Origin: Streptomyces sp. MspMP-M5
GTDB taxonomy: Bacteria; Actinomycetota; Actinomycetes; Streptomycetales; Streptomycetaceae
DNA: 64,000 nucleotides
Assembly: GCF_000373585.1 (NCBI RefSeq)
Contig: NZ_KB891891.1
Location: 40,271 to 104,270 of the forward strand
Direction of reading: 5' to 3'
Below are positions 45,822-54,537 of the stretch, piece by piece (the first letter of the stretch is position 1; every line of letters begins with the position of its first letter). The notes below the pieces were generated by a model, which searched no databases, had not been told where the DNA came from, and was given only the letters and a program-made list of their open reading frames with translations. The position numbers and the translations under genes were made by a program.

Positions 45822-47123
45822 TCACGGTTCCCGGTCGGGCTCCTGGGACGGTGCCGCGGCGGGCCCCGGCATCCCCGCCCCGCCCGCCCACGCCTGGAGC
45901 AGCGCCGGGCCCGCCCACGCCCGGTGGCGCCACAGCCCCTCCAGCAGCTCGCGCTCCCGGGCGGCGAAGTCCGGCGGCGGCCCCGTCAGACGGGCGCGGC
46001 GGCGGTGGAAGGAGAGCGCGGTGGCCAGGGCCACGTAGCCGGTGACGGCGCGGGCGGCGGCCGGGCCGTGGGCGCGGCGGGCGATGTCGCGGGCCAGCGC
46101 ACGCGTACGGAGGGAGGAGAGCGCGGTGGGCTCCGGCGCGGCCAGCCAGCCGGTGGCGACATACGGGGCGAGATGCTCGCGGACGGAGAGCAGCTCCTGC
46201 CGGCGGGCCCACAGCGCCAGCCAGGTCAGGGCCAGCAGGACCGGGACCATGAACAGGCCGTAGACGCTGAGGAAGCCGGCGTCGCCCAGGTCGGAGGCGG
46301 CGTTCCAGATGCCGTGCAGCAGGACGGCGGTGGCCAGGCCGAGGAGGACGAGCCCGGCGCGGGCCCGGCGGCGCCGCGGATAGCGGGCCGCCGCCGCCCC
46401 GACCGCCAGGCCGGTGAGGATCGTGAAGAGCGGATGCGCGAACGGGGAGACCACGATCCGCACGAAGAAGGTGCCGGCGGTGAGGGAGTCCAGGCCGGTG
46501 TGGCCCATGGACTGGTCCTCGCCGAAGGCGCTGCCCAGATAGAGGACGTTCTCGGTGAAGGCGAAGCCGGTGGCGGTGATCCCGGCGATCACGATGCCGT
46601 CGGTGATGCCGTCGAAGTCCCGGCGGCGGAAGCGGTAGAGCAGCAGGACGGCGGCGGCCTTCATCACCTCCTCGACGATCGGGGCGATCACCGTCGAGCC
46701 CCACGCCTGGGCCTCGGTCGGCGACGCCGAGGCGATGTTGTTGGCCAGCCAGTCGGTGGCGAAGCCGTTGGCCAGGACCGCGACCAGGGTGGCCGCGCAC
46801 GCCCCCCAGGCGAAGGCGAACGCGAGGTTCCGCCAGGGCTCGGGCTCGATCCGGTCCAGCCAGCAGAAGGCCGCGATCAGCAGCGGCACCGGGAAGACGG
46901 CCAGCCCGACACCGACCAGAAACCCCTCGGTACCGGTCTGCCGCCGCACTATCCCGAGGATGAGCACCCCGGAGAGCGTGAGCAGCGCGGCCAGTGCGAC
47001 GGCCCGGACGGTCCTGCTCTGCCAGGGCGCGGACCAGCGCCGATGCCCCCGGTGGGCGTCGGCGGACGTGTACGGCGACGGGCCGGCGGCGTGCTCGGGG
47101 AACGGCGGCGGGGACGGGTACAC
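45822..47123 (-). CDS. PrsW-family intramembrane metalloprotease
   Basis: A 433-residue protein with about eight membrane segments. The PrsW motifs are present: EEVMKA (EExxK) near residue 150, FAFTENVLY near 185 and the distal His in HGIWNAASD near 270. FAHPLF also fits. PrsW proteases of B. subtilis cut an anti-sigma factor to release its sigma factor. The N-terminal 30 residues are proline-rich and cytosolic, and a basic cytosolic C-terminal extension of about 130 residues follows the last segment. It starts at GTG 47123. The target is unknown. Confidence 0.92.
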   Translation of the reverse strand: MYPSPPPFPEHAAGPSPYTSADAHRGHRRWSAPWQSRTVRAVALAALLTLSGVLILGIVRRQTGTEGFLVGVGLAVFPVPLLIAAFCWLDRIEPEPWRNLAFAFAWGACAATLVAVLANGFATDWLANNIASASPTEAQAWGSTVIAPIVEEVMKAAAVLLLYRFRRRDFDGITDGIVIAGITATGFAFTENVLYLGSAFGEDQSMGHTGLDSLTAGTFFVRIVVSPFAHPLFTILTGLAVGAAAARYPRRRRARAGLVLLGLATAVLLHGIWNAASDLGDAGFLSVYGLFMVPVLLALTWLALWARRQELLSVREHLAPYVATGWLAAPEPTALSSLRTRALARDIARRAHGPAAARAVTGYVALATALSFHRRRARLTGPPPDFAARERELLEGLWRHRAWAGPALLQAWAGGAGMPGPAAAPSQEPDREP

Positions 47124-47218
47124 CCGTCGACCCTAGCGAGGGCGGCGGACTGCGGGCATTCGGGTTTGCCGGGCCCGGACCGTGATCTTCCGCGGGCCGG
47201 GGCCCCGGGCGGCGGCCG

Positions 47219-48073
47219 TCAGCCCCGCCGGCGGAAGAGCAGGTCGTGCACGACGTGCCCCTTGTCCAGCCCCTGGCCCTCGAACTTGGTGAGCGGCCGG
47301 AAGTCGGGCCGGGGCGCGTAGCCGGAGTGCACGTTCTCCAGCGTCGGCTCGGCGGAGAGGACCTCCAGCATCTGCTCGGCGTAGGGCTCCCAGTCGGTGG
47401 CGCAGTGCACCAGGGCGCCGGGCGCGAGCCGGGTGGCCGCCAGCGCCACGAACTCGGGCTGGATCAGCCGGCGCTTGTGGTGGCGCTTCTTCGGCCAGGG
47501 GTCCGGGAAGTAGACGCGCAGGCCGGCGAGGGAGCCCGGGGCGAGCATCTCGCGCAGCAGGATGATCGCGTCGCCGTTGGCCACCCGGATGTTGGACAGG
47601 CCGTTCCGCTCCGCGAGACCGAGCAGATTGCCCTGGCCGGGGGTGTGCACATCGCAGCCGAGGATGCCGGTGCCCGGATCGGCGGCCGCCATCTGCGCGG
47701 TGGCCTCGCCCATCCCGAAGCCGATCTCCAGGACGACCGGCAGCCCGCCGAAGAACGCGTCGAGATCGAGGCGGGAGAGCCCGTCGACGTCCACGCCCCA
47801 CGTCGGCCACAGCCGGCGCAGGGCCCCCGCCTGGGAGGCGGTGACGCGGCTGCGGCGCGGCTGGAAGGACCGGATCCGCCGCTCGTGGTGCGAGCCCGCG
47901 GGGTCGGCCGCCGGGCCCGTCCCGTCGGGGAACATCGGGGCGCCGCGCCGGGGCACGGCGGCCGAGGCGGCGGTGGCGCCGAGCGGGCGCGCGGCGGCGG
48001 GCACCACGGCGTCCGCGCCCGTGGCGGCGGCGTCGGGGGCGGTGGTCTCGGGGGAGGCGGGATTCTCGGACAC
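47219..48073 (-). CDS. trmB: tRNA (guanine-N7-)-methyltransferase
   Basis: TrmB methylates G46 of tRNAs with SAM. After an about 70-residue Ala/Pro-rich N terminus, the domain shows RRIRSFQPRRSRVT, the SAM loop VLEIGFGMGEAT, the motif YFPDPWPKKRHHKRRL, and PRPDFRPLTKFEGQG at the end, all typical of TrmB. 284 residues from GTG 48073. A TAGAAT hexamer lies 10 nt before it on the minus strand (48089-48084), suggesting a very short or absent leader. Starts further upstream are open but have no support. Confidence 0.95.
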   Translation of the reverse strand: MSENPASPETTAPDAAATGADAVVPAAARPLGATAASAAVPRRGAPMFPDGTGPAADPAGSHHERRIRSFQPRRSRVTASQAGALRRLWPTWGVDVDGLSRLDLDAFFGGLPVVLEIGFGMGEATAQMAAADPGTGILGCDVHTPGQGNLLGLAERNGLSNIRVANGDAIILLREMLAPGSLAGLRVYFPDPWPKKRHHKRRLIQPEFVALAATRLAPGALVHCATDWEPYAEQMLEVLSAEPTLENVHSGYAPRPDFRPLTKFEGQGLDKGHVVHDLLFRRRG

Positions 48074-48262
48074 AGTGGTGTCGATTCTACGGACGCCGCC
48101 GCGGCGGACGGGAACGCCGCCGGCCGTCCCACGGCCCGGCACCCTGGCCGACGCCCGTACCCGCACCACGGCACCGCCCCGAACGCGCAGGTCGGCGCCC
48201 CACCGCCGGACCCACCACCGGCCCCCGCCGGCAGCCGCACCGGGGCCCGCCCCGGCGGCCGC

Positions 48263-49510
48263 TCACCCCGCGAGGCCCCCGTCCATCGCCGCCCCCTCCG
48301 GTATCCCCAGCAGTCGCATCACCCGCCGGGCCACCTCCCGCCCGATCGGCAGGGAGGCCGTCGCCGCCGGGGACGGGGCGTTGAGGACGTGGATCATGCC
48401 GGGGGACTCGGCGAAGAGGAAGTCGTCGACAAGGGTGCCGTCGGGCAGCACCGCCTGCGCACGCACCCCGGCCGGCGCCGGGCGGAGATCCTCCTCGCGG
48501 GCGGCCGGCAGCAGCCGGCGGACCGCGTCCGTGAAGGCGCGGCGGGACAGCGAGCGGTGCAGCTCGCCCGCGCCGTAGCGCCAGTGGCGGCGGGCTATCC
48601 GCCAGGAGCCGGGGTAGCCGAGCGTCCCGGCGAGCTCGGCGGGACGGACGGTGCGCCAGTCGTAGCCCTCGCGGGCCAGCGCGGGCACGGCGTTCGGCCC
48701 GATGTGGACGGAGCCGTCGACGCCGCGGGTGAGGTGGACGCCCAGGAACGGGAAGGCCGGGTCGGGGACCGGGTAGACCAGGCCGCGGACCAGGCCGGCG
48801 CGCTCCGGTGCCAGGGTGAAGTACTCGCCCCGGAACGGGACGATCCGCATGCCCGGGGCGTCGCCCGCCAGCCGCGCCACCCGGTCGCAGTGCAGCCCGG
48901 CGCAGTTCACCAGGGCGCGGGCGCGGTAGACCGTGCCGCCGGCGGTGCGGACCGCGACCCGCCCCGGCCGCCGGGCGATCGTGGTGACCTCCTCGCCGAG
49001 CACGACCCGGGCGCCGTCCTCCTGCGCGAGACGGCCCAGCTGCCGGGCCACCGCACCGAAGTCGCAGATGCCGGTCGTGCCCACATGGATGGCGGCCAGG
49101 CCGCGCACCTCGGGCTCGTACTCGGCGATCTGCGCCGGCCCCAGCTCCCGCACCGGCAGGCCGTGCTCCCGGCCACGCTGGATGAGGCCGTGCAGCCGGG
49201 GCAGCTCGGCGCGCTCCGTGGCGACGATCAGCTTGCCGGTGACCTCGTGCGGGATGTCGTGCTCGGCGCAGAACTTCACCATCTCCGCCGACCCCCGCAG
49301 GGCGAAGCGGGCCTTCAGCGAGCCCGGCGGGTAGTAGATCCCGCTGTGGATCACACCGCTGTTGCGCCCCGTCTGGTGGCGGGCCGCGCCGTCCTCCTTC
49401 TCCAGCACCACGACGCGTATGCCCGGCGCCGCGCGCGTAAGGGCACGGGCCGTGGAAAGCCCCACGATCCCGGCACCGATCACCAGCACATCGCAGTCGT
49501 ACGCCGCCAC
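48263..49510 (-). CDS. lhgO: L-2-hydroxyglutarate oxidase
   Basis: A 415-residue FAD enzyme of the LhgO family (DAO superfamily), which oxidises L-2-hydroxyglutarate to 2-oxoglutarate. The N terminus has the FAD loop DVLVIGAGIVGLSTARAL, followed by ARHQTGRNSGVIHSGIYYPPGSLKA in pieces typical of LhgO. VNCAGLHCDR and PFRGEYF lie in the middle, and the C terminus reads IHVLNAPSPAATAS. GTG 49510 has GGGAGGTG upstream. It lies downstream of the NsdA-like gene (216-nt gap) and probably has its own promoter. Confidence 0.92.
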   Translation of the reverse strand: MAAYDCDVLVIGAGIVGLSTARALTRAAPGIRVVVLEKEDGAARHQTGRNSGVIHSGIYYPPGSLKARFALRGSAEMVKFCAEHDIPHEVTGKLIVATERAELPRLHGLIQRGREHGLPVRELGPAQIAEYEPEVRGLAAIHVGTTGICDFGAVARQLGRLAQEDGARVVLGEEVTTIARRPGRVAVRTAGGTVYRARALVNCAGLHCDRVARLAGDAPGMRIVPFRGEYFTLAPERAGLVRGLVYPVPDPAFPFLGVHLTRGVDGSVHIGPNAVPALAREGYDWRTVRPAELAGTLGYPGSWRIARRHWRYGAGELHRSLSRRAFTDAVRRLLPAAREEDLRPAPAGVRAQAVLPDGTLVDDFLFAESPGMIHVLNAPSPAATASLPIGREVARRVMRLLGIPEGAAMDGGLAG

Positions 49511-49726
49511 TGCACCTCCCCAACCGCATGACCGCCGGTCCGCCCCTCGCCGCGGGCCCGCGCGTCAACGCCGACGACGTAGTCCATCATGACGGGCCCC
49601 ACCGACAATCCGCAGTGACCTGCCTGACCTGCGGCGACAGACCGCCCGACGACGCCCCCGGCGACCGCCGCCCAGCCCCCTGCCCGTGGGCCCCGCCGAC
49701 CGCTCCCTGCCCGGCCCGCGCCGCCG

Positions 49727-51175
49727 CTATGCCGGCGCCGCCAGCAACGGCCGCGCCCGCTCGCGGAGTTCGACCACCCGGGGCTCGTCCCCGTACGGCT
49801 CCAGGCGGTGCAGCAGATCGCGGACGTACTCCGTGGTGCGGGCCGACGAGATCCGCCCGGCGACCTCGACGGCCCGCGCACCGGCCGCGCAGGCCGCGTC
49901 CAGATTGCCGGACTCCAGTTCGGCGACGGCGGACACGACGAGGCGCAGCCCGTGCGACCGGACGAACTCCTCCGTCGGCCGGGACAGCGCCTGCTCGGTG
50001 AAGCGCCGCACCTGACGGGGCAGCCGCAGATCCCGATAGCACTCGGCGGCGTCGGCCGCGAAGCGCTCGTAGGAGTAGAAGTCGAGCCAGGACGGATCCG
50101 GGTCGCCGCTGCGGGACCGCTCCAGCCAGCCCTCGGACGCCTTCAGCGCCACCTCGCAGGCCCGCGCCTCGCCGGCCTTGGCCTGTGCCCGCGCCTCCAC
50201 CAGGCGGAAGAAGCTCATGGTGCGCGCGGTGGCCAGCCCGCGGTTGCGCTCCAGGGCCGCCTGGGCCAGATCCACGCCCTCGTCCGCGAACCCGCGGTAG
50301 GTCGCCTGCAGGGACATCGACGCCAGCACGTACCCGCCCAGCGGGACGTCGGCGGCCGCCCGGGCCAGCCGCAGCGCCTGGATGTAGTACCGCTGGGCGG
50401 CCTCCTGCTGGCCGGTGTCGAAGGCCATCCAGCCTGCCAGGCGGGTGAGTTCGGACGTCGCCCCGAAGAGCGCCCGCCCCACCTCGTCGCTGTACGAGGC
50501 GAGCAGCAGCGGCGCCGCGTCCACCCGGAGGCACTCCGGCACCATGGACGAACGCCAGTCCCCGCCCCCGTACTTGGAGTCCCAGCGCCGGGCGTCCTCG
50601 GCCGCCTCGCGCAGTTTGGTGACGTCACTGTGGCCGACGTGCTGCGGGACGCCCGCGTCACCGGCGGCCGCGGCGTCCTTCTCCCGCGCCTCGGCCGCCT
50701 CCCGCGCCACCGAACTGTCGGTCGGCGATATCAGCCAGCGGGACGTGGGGGTGGCGTACGCGCTGACGGCGAAGGATCCGGCCAGGCTCTGCCAGATGCC
50801 GCCGCCGCTGCCCCGCCGCCCGGCGAGATCGAGACGGTACAGCTCGGTCGCCGAACGCACCGCCGCGCCGACGTCGCGAGGGAAGGCCAGCCCCACTTCG
50901 GGCGCCGGATCGGCGTCGGCCAGCCCGATCTCGTGCAGCGGTACCGGGCGCCCGAGCTTGCTGCCGATCGCCGACGCGATCAGATGGGGCGCGGCGCCCT
51001 GGGGCACCATGCCCTTGGAGACCCATCGGGCCACCGACGTCTTGTCGTAGCGAAGCGTCAGGCCGCGCTGCGCGCCGAGGTCGTTGACCCGGCGCGCCAG
51101 TCCGGCGTTGCTGATCCCCGCGAGGGCGAGAACGGTGCCGAGCTTTTCGTTCGGCCCGCGTGTATTGCTGGACAT
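49727..51175 (-). CDS. NsdA-like developmental regulator
   Basis: A 482-residue protein. Residues 8-75 look like an HTH (LALAGISNAGLARRVNDLG, KTSVARWVSKGMVP). The rest is helical with TPR-like repeats (RYYIQALRLARAAADVP, DLAQAALERNRG, ACAAGARAVEVAG). This is the layout of the Streptomyces NsdA/sporulation-associated family, where nsdA negatively affects sporulation and antibiotic production. This copy is probably a paralogue (SCO4114-like, from memory). It starts at ATG 51175 (MSSNTRGPNEK). It is divergent from the asparagine-synthetase-like gene. Confidence 0.88.
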   Translation of the reverse strand: MSSNTRGPNEKLGTVLALAGISNAGLARRVNDLGAQRGLTLRYDKTSVARWVSKGMVPQGAAPHLIASAIGSKLGRPVPLHEIGLADADPAPEVGLAFPRDVGAAVRSATELYRLDLAGRRGSGGGIWQSLAGSFAVSAYATPTSRWLISPTDSSVAREAAEAREKDAAAAGDAGVPQHVGHSDVTKLREAAEDARRWDSKYGGGDWRSSMVPECLRVDAAPLLLASYSDEVGRALFGATSELTRLAGWMAFDTGQQEAAQRYYIQALRLARAAADVPLGGYVLASMSLQATYRGFADEGVDLAQAALERNRGLATARTMSFFRLVEARAQAKAGEARACEVALKASEGWLERSRSGDPDPSWLDFYSYERFAADAAECYRDLRLPRQVRRFTEQALSRPTEEFVRSHGLRLVVSAVAELESGNLDAACAAGARAVEVAGRISSARTTEYVRDLLHRLEPYGDEPRVVELRERARPLLAAPA

Positions 51176-51864
51176 GCGCACCCCTCGACACAGCGACAGC
51201 CGCCCCGTACCCCGGGGCATGCGTCCACCCAGAGTAGTTCGCCGGATCCCTACCGTTAAGAGTCGGTGTCTTGTATGGCGAGATTCGTGTTCAAACGGGG
51301 GTGCGGGAATTGGCATGTGCTCCGGGTACGTGTGCCCATGCGCCCGTGCGTGCGCGCTGGCCGCTCAACATCCCCCGCGCTTCGATGAGTTCTGCGTGGG
51401 TCGGCCCGCTGCACTGGATCCAGTGGGCTGGGGGACACCGCCACCTCATTCCCCGCGGGTGGCGGTCCGGTCCGGGAGGCGCAGCCCGCTTCCCGGACCG
51501 TCGCGGGACCGGGCCGGACCCGGTCGCCGCGACGCACGGCGCCGTGGCCCCTCGCGGCGTCCGCGCGCCAACTCGTCGGCCGCGTACGGAGTTTGGCCGA
51601 AAAGCGACGGGTGGTGCTTTCACGCCGTCGGCCGCCCCGGGGGCCACACGGGGGGCCACCCGGGGCCGCCGGCGCGCGCCCCGCCCACCTCCGGGGCACC
51701 GCACCACCCTTGTGCGCCGCCCGCCGCCCACCTGTGTCCGGGCCTCCGCCGCCACTTCCCACCGGCCACCGCCATGGCAGCATGGTCCGCACGACAGCTG
51801 GGGAATCCGCTGTGCGGGGCGGTCCTGGCCGCCCCGGCGGACGGGGAATCGGGTGGAGGCGGCG
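51176..51864. promoter_or_regulatory. Long intergenic region between the NsdA-like and asparagine-synthetase-like genes
   Basis: 689 nt with no credible gene. On the minus strand TTAACG, 17 nt and TACTCT resemble a promoter for the NsdA-like gene (about 51230-51260). A perfect 14-bp palindrome CACTGGATCCAGTG lies at 51412-51425. GGAGG at 51855-51859 is the ribosome binding site of the plus-strand gene. Frames crossing the region lack coding bias. Confidence 0.5.
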
Positions 51865-53937
51865 ATGCGCTGGCTGGTGGGATGGAGCAGTGCCGCGACC
51901 ACCGGCAAGGAGAGCCGGACGCTGCTGCCGGTGGGCGCCCAGCTCCTGTGGGGCGACCCCGATCCCCTCTGGGCGGTGGGCGATTGGCGGCCCCACGAGG
52001 TGCGCGTCGTCCAGTCCGACCCGGAGACCCGGCTCGCCGTCCTCGGGGTCTGCGGCGCCACCGACGACCAGCTGAAGGTGGGCCTGCTCGCCGCCCGCGG
52101 GGGCGCGCTGCGGCACCTCACCGCCTGGCCGGGCAGCTACACCGCCGTCGCCCGGGTGGGACGCCGGATCACCGTCACAGGGGACCTGGCCGGCGCCCGC
52201 CCCGTCTTCCACACCCGGTGGGCCGGCGGAACCGCCTTCGCCACCGCCGCCCTGCCGCTCGCCGACCTCGTAGGCGCCGGCCTCGACGTCGGCCACCTCG
52301 CCGCCCGGCTGGCCTGCCCCGACGCCCCCGAGGCGCTGGGCACCGGCACCCCCTACGACGGCGTCCGCCGGATCCCGCCCGGCCACGCCCTGGTGCTGCG
52401 CACCGGCAGCAGCGAGACCGCCTCCTACGAGCCGCCCGCCTCCCTGGCCGTCGCCGCCCCCCAACTCGCCCCGGAACAGGCCGTGAACGGCGTCCGCGAA
52501 GCCCTCGTGGAGGCCGTCCGCGCCCGCCTGGCGGCCCCCCGCTTCGCCCCCGACCCGGACGGGCCCGACCGGCTCGACCCCGGCCCGGTGCCCGGCATGG
52601 GCCCCGCGGAGCGGCGCGCGGCGCGCGGCGGCCCCGCCCCCGGCATCGGCGCCGACCTCTCCGGGGGCAGCGCCTCCGGCACGCTCGCCCTCCTGGCCGC
52701 CGGCCTCCCCGGACAGCCCGGCCGGATCAACGGCCACGGCGAGCGCCTGCTGGCCGTCACCTTCAACGACCGCGCCGCGCACGGCGACCGGGCCCAGCAC
52801 GAGGCCGAACTGGAGCGCGCCCGCGGCCTCGCCGCCGACCCCCGGCTGCACCACGTCGTCGTCGCGGCCGGCGAGGAGGCCCTCCCGTACACCGGCCTGG
52901 ACGCCCTCCCGCTCACGGACGAGCCGGGCCCCTCGCTGACCCTCGCCGCCCGGCACCGCAGACGCCTGCTGTCCGGCGGCGCCGACCACTTCGTCGGCAA
53001 CGGCGCCCGCCAGGTCCTCGACGCCCACCCGGCCCGCCTCGCCGACCTCCTCATGGACCGCCGCCGCCGCCATCTGCTGCGCCCGGTCACCGCACTGGCC
53101 AGGGCCGACGGCCCGTCCGCGCACTCGGTCCTGGTCCCGTTCACCGTCTACCGCGCCGCCCGGAAGCTCGCCCGCACCCCCTACGCCACCGGGATCGCGG
53201 AGGCCGCGCGCCTCCTGTTGGAGCGGCGGTTCGCCGACGAGCCGGTGGCCGCCGGCGCGGTGGACGCCTCACTGGCCGCGCTCACCTGGTGCCGCCCCGG
53301 GCCCGCGGCCCGCTGGCTCACCGGCGAGGCCCTGGCCGAAGTGTCGGTCCGCCTCGGGGACGCCGCGCACCGCTCGCCCGCCGCCGGCCGCCCCGGCGAA
53401 CGGCGGGCCCGCGCCGCCCTGGCCCGCCAGGCCGCCGACCACCGGGTCTTCGAGCAGGCCGCCGAGGTCCGCAGCCAGCGGCTGCACGCCCCCTTCCTGG
53501 ACAACCAGGTGGTGCTCGCCTGCCGCGCCCTGCCCGACACCCTCCGGGTCCAGCCCGACGCCCGGGCATCCGTCCTGCGCTCGGTCCTGGCCGGCGCCGG
53601 CGTACGCGACCTGCCGCCCGGCTGGGGCGCCGCCGCCCAGCACACCCACAGCACCGCCGCCCGCGCCGGCCTGCGCGCCGCGGTCGGCGAACTGCTCCGG
53701 CTCTTCGACGCACCGCTGCTCGCGGACGCCGGGCTGATCGAGGCACGGGTGGTCCGCAGCGCGCTCCGGGCGGCGGCCGACGGCGCCCCGCTCCCCCTGG
53801 ACGGCCTGGCCGAACTCGCCGCCACAGAACTGTGGTTGCGCCGTCTGCTGGCCCGCCGCGGCTCGTGCTGGACCGGCGCCGAGGCACCGCGCCAACGGGC
53901 GCTCGCCGGGGGCGTCCCCCGCGCACGGCTCACCTGA
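51865..53937 (+). CDS. Asparagine-synthetase-like amide-forming enzyme without glutaminase Cys
   Basis: A 690-residue protein. The N-terminal half resembles the Ntn domain of AsnB (PGSYTAVARVGRRITVTGDLAG near 91-112). It begins MRWLVGW, so the Cys2 nucleophile for glutaminase is missing. The C-terminal half has the ATP-pyrophosphatase loop GADLSGGSASGT near 265-276 and a synthetase end, RLHAPFLDNQVVLACRALP. The same pattern (no Cys, intact SGGxxS) is seen in beta-lactam synthetase and lasso-peptide cyclases, which use a bound amine rather than ammonia. No precursor peptide or leader peptidase is visible nearby. ATG 51865 has GGAGG 5 nt upstream. Confidence 0.87.
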   Translation: MRWLVGWSSAATTGKESRTLLPVGAQLLWGDPDPLWAVGDWRPHEVRVVQSDPETRLAVLGVCGATDDQLKVGLLAARGGALRHLTAWPGSYTAVARVGRRITVTGDLAGARPVFHTRWAGGTAFATAALPLADLVGAGLDVGHLAARLACPDAPEALGTGTPYDGVRRIPPGHALVLRTGSSETASYEPPASLAVAAPQLAPEQAVNGVREALVEAVRARLAAPRFAPDPDGPDRLDPGPVPGMGPAERRAARGGPAPGIGADLSGGSASGTLALLAAGLPGQPGRINGHGERLLAVTFNDRAAHGDRAQHEAELERARGLAADPRLHHVVVAAGEEALPYTGLDALPLTDEPGPSLTLAARHRRRLLSGGADHFVGNGARQVLDAHPARLADLLMDRRRRHLLRPVTALARADGPSAHSVLVPFTVYRAARKLARTPYATGIAEAARLLLERRFADEPVAAGAVDASLAALTWCRPGPAARWLTGEALAEVSVRLGDAAHRSPAAGRPGERRARAALARQAADHRVFEQAAEVRSQRLHAPFLDNQVVLACRALPDTLRVQPDARASVLRSVLAGAGVRDLPPGWGAAAQHTHSTAARAGLRAAVGELLRLFDAPLLADAGLIEARVVRSALRAAADGAPLPLDGLAELAATELWLRRLLARRGSCWTGAEAPRQRALAGGVPRARLT

Positions 53938-54227
53938 ACCGCCCACCACCCGTCCCCACCGCCCCGGAACGCCCCTCCCCACTGCCCGCCCCTCCCGCCG
54001 CCCTCCCCGAGGGCGGACATCCGGCGCACCCCCACCCCCCGGTGCGCCCGGCAGAACAGCGCCGACCTCCGGCGCACGACGGGCCTGCACACGCCGGCAT
54101 TCCCTGGAGGTTGCGCCATGGGCGCTCTACCGGATGCCTCTTGAGGGCATACTGCGACCCGGTTGGCTCCGCCCGCCTCGTCCCAGCGGCCGGCCACGTC
54201 CCCGGTGGGCTGCTACGGCCGGGGGCT

Positions 54228-54303
54228 CACCAGGCCCCAGTGGGCTCACTGCGTCCCGGCGGGCTTACTACGTCCTGGCGGGCTCACTACGTCCCAGTGG
54301 ACA
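54228..54303. repeat. Four 19-bp tandem repeats
   Basis: Units start at 54228, 54247, 54266 and 54285 with the pattern (C/T)ACTACGTCC(C/T)GGCGGGCT; the first and last are more diverged. More decayed copies may extend leftward to about 54190. The period is not a multiple of three. Confidence 0.8.
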
Positions 54304-54328
54304 GCTAACGGGAGGGGCCGGGGGCGGA

Positions 54329-54375
54329 GGGGGTTGTTGCCGGACGTAAAGCGCAGCAGTCCGGCAACAACCCCC
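54329..54375. terminator. 16-bp-stem hairpin between convergent genes
   Basis: GGGGGTTGTTGCCGGA (54329-54344) is perfectly complementary to 54360-54375, with a 15-nt loop. It probably ends transcripts from both sides. Confidence 0.7.
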
Positions 54376-54402
54376 GGAGCCCCCGGCCCCGGCACCACAG
54401 AC

Positions 54403-54476
54403 GAACAGGGGCCCCGAGGAACAGGGGCCGAGGAACAGGCCCCGAGGAACAAGGGTCGACGAGCAGGGGCCCCGAG
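54403..54476. repeat. Five 14-16-bp tandem repeats
   Basis: Units GAACAGGGGCCCCGAG, GAACAGGGGCCGAG, GAACAGGCCCCGAG, GAACAAGGGTCGAC and GAGCAGGGGCCCCGAG run without gaps. Two lengths (14 and 16) alternate by loss of CC. Confidence 0.8.
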
Positions 54477-54537
54477 GAGGGGCCCGGACGAGGGCCTCAG
54501 AGGCAGAGCCCGCCCCACACCAACAGACCCCCACCCC

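Larger units (their letters stand above)
53938..54537. other. 600-nt repeat-rich intergenic region
   Basis: Between the convergent asparagine-synthetase-like and sigma-factor genes. No gene is credible. It holds four 19-bp tandem repeats, a 16-bp-stem hairpin and five 14-16-bp repeats, listed separately. Confidence 0.6.

Noticed and set aside
45384..47321. A 645-codon open frame on the plus strand
   Set aside because: Antisense to the small membrane-protein and PrsW genes; composition is typical of a shadow frame.
49480..49881. Small gene between the NsdA-like gene and lhgO on the minus strand
   Set aside because: The frame crosses both neighbours and keeps no coding bias in the 216-nt gap.
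51865..53937. Lasso-peptide biosynthetic cluster
   Set aside because: Only a cyclase-like protein is present; no precursor with a leader, no RRE/B protein and no ABC exporter nearby.
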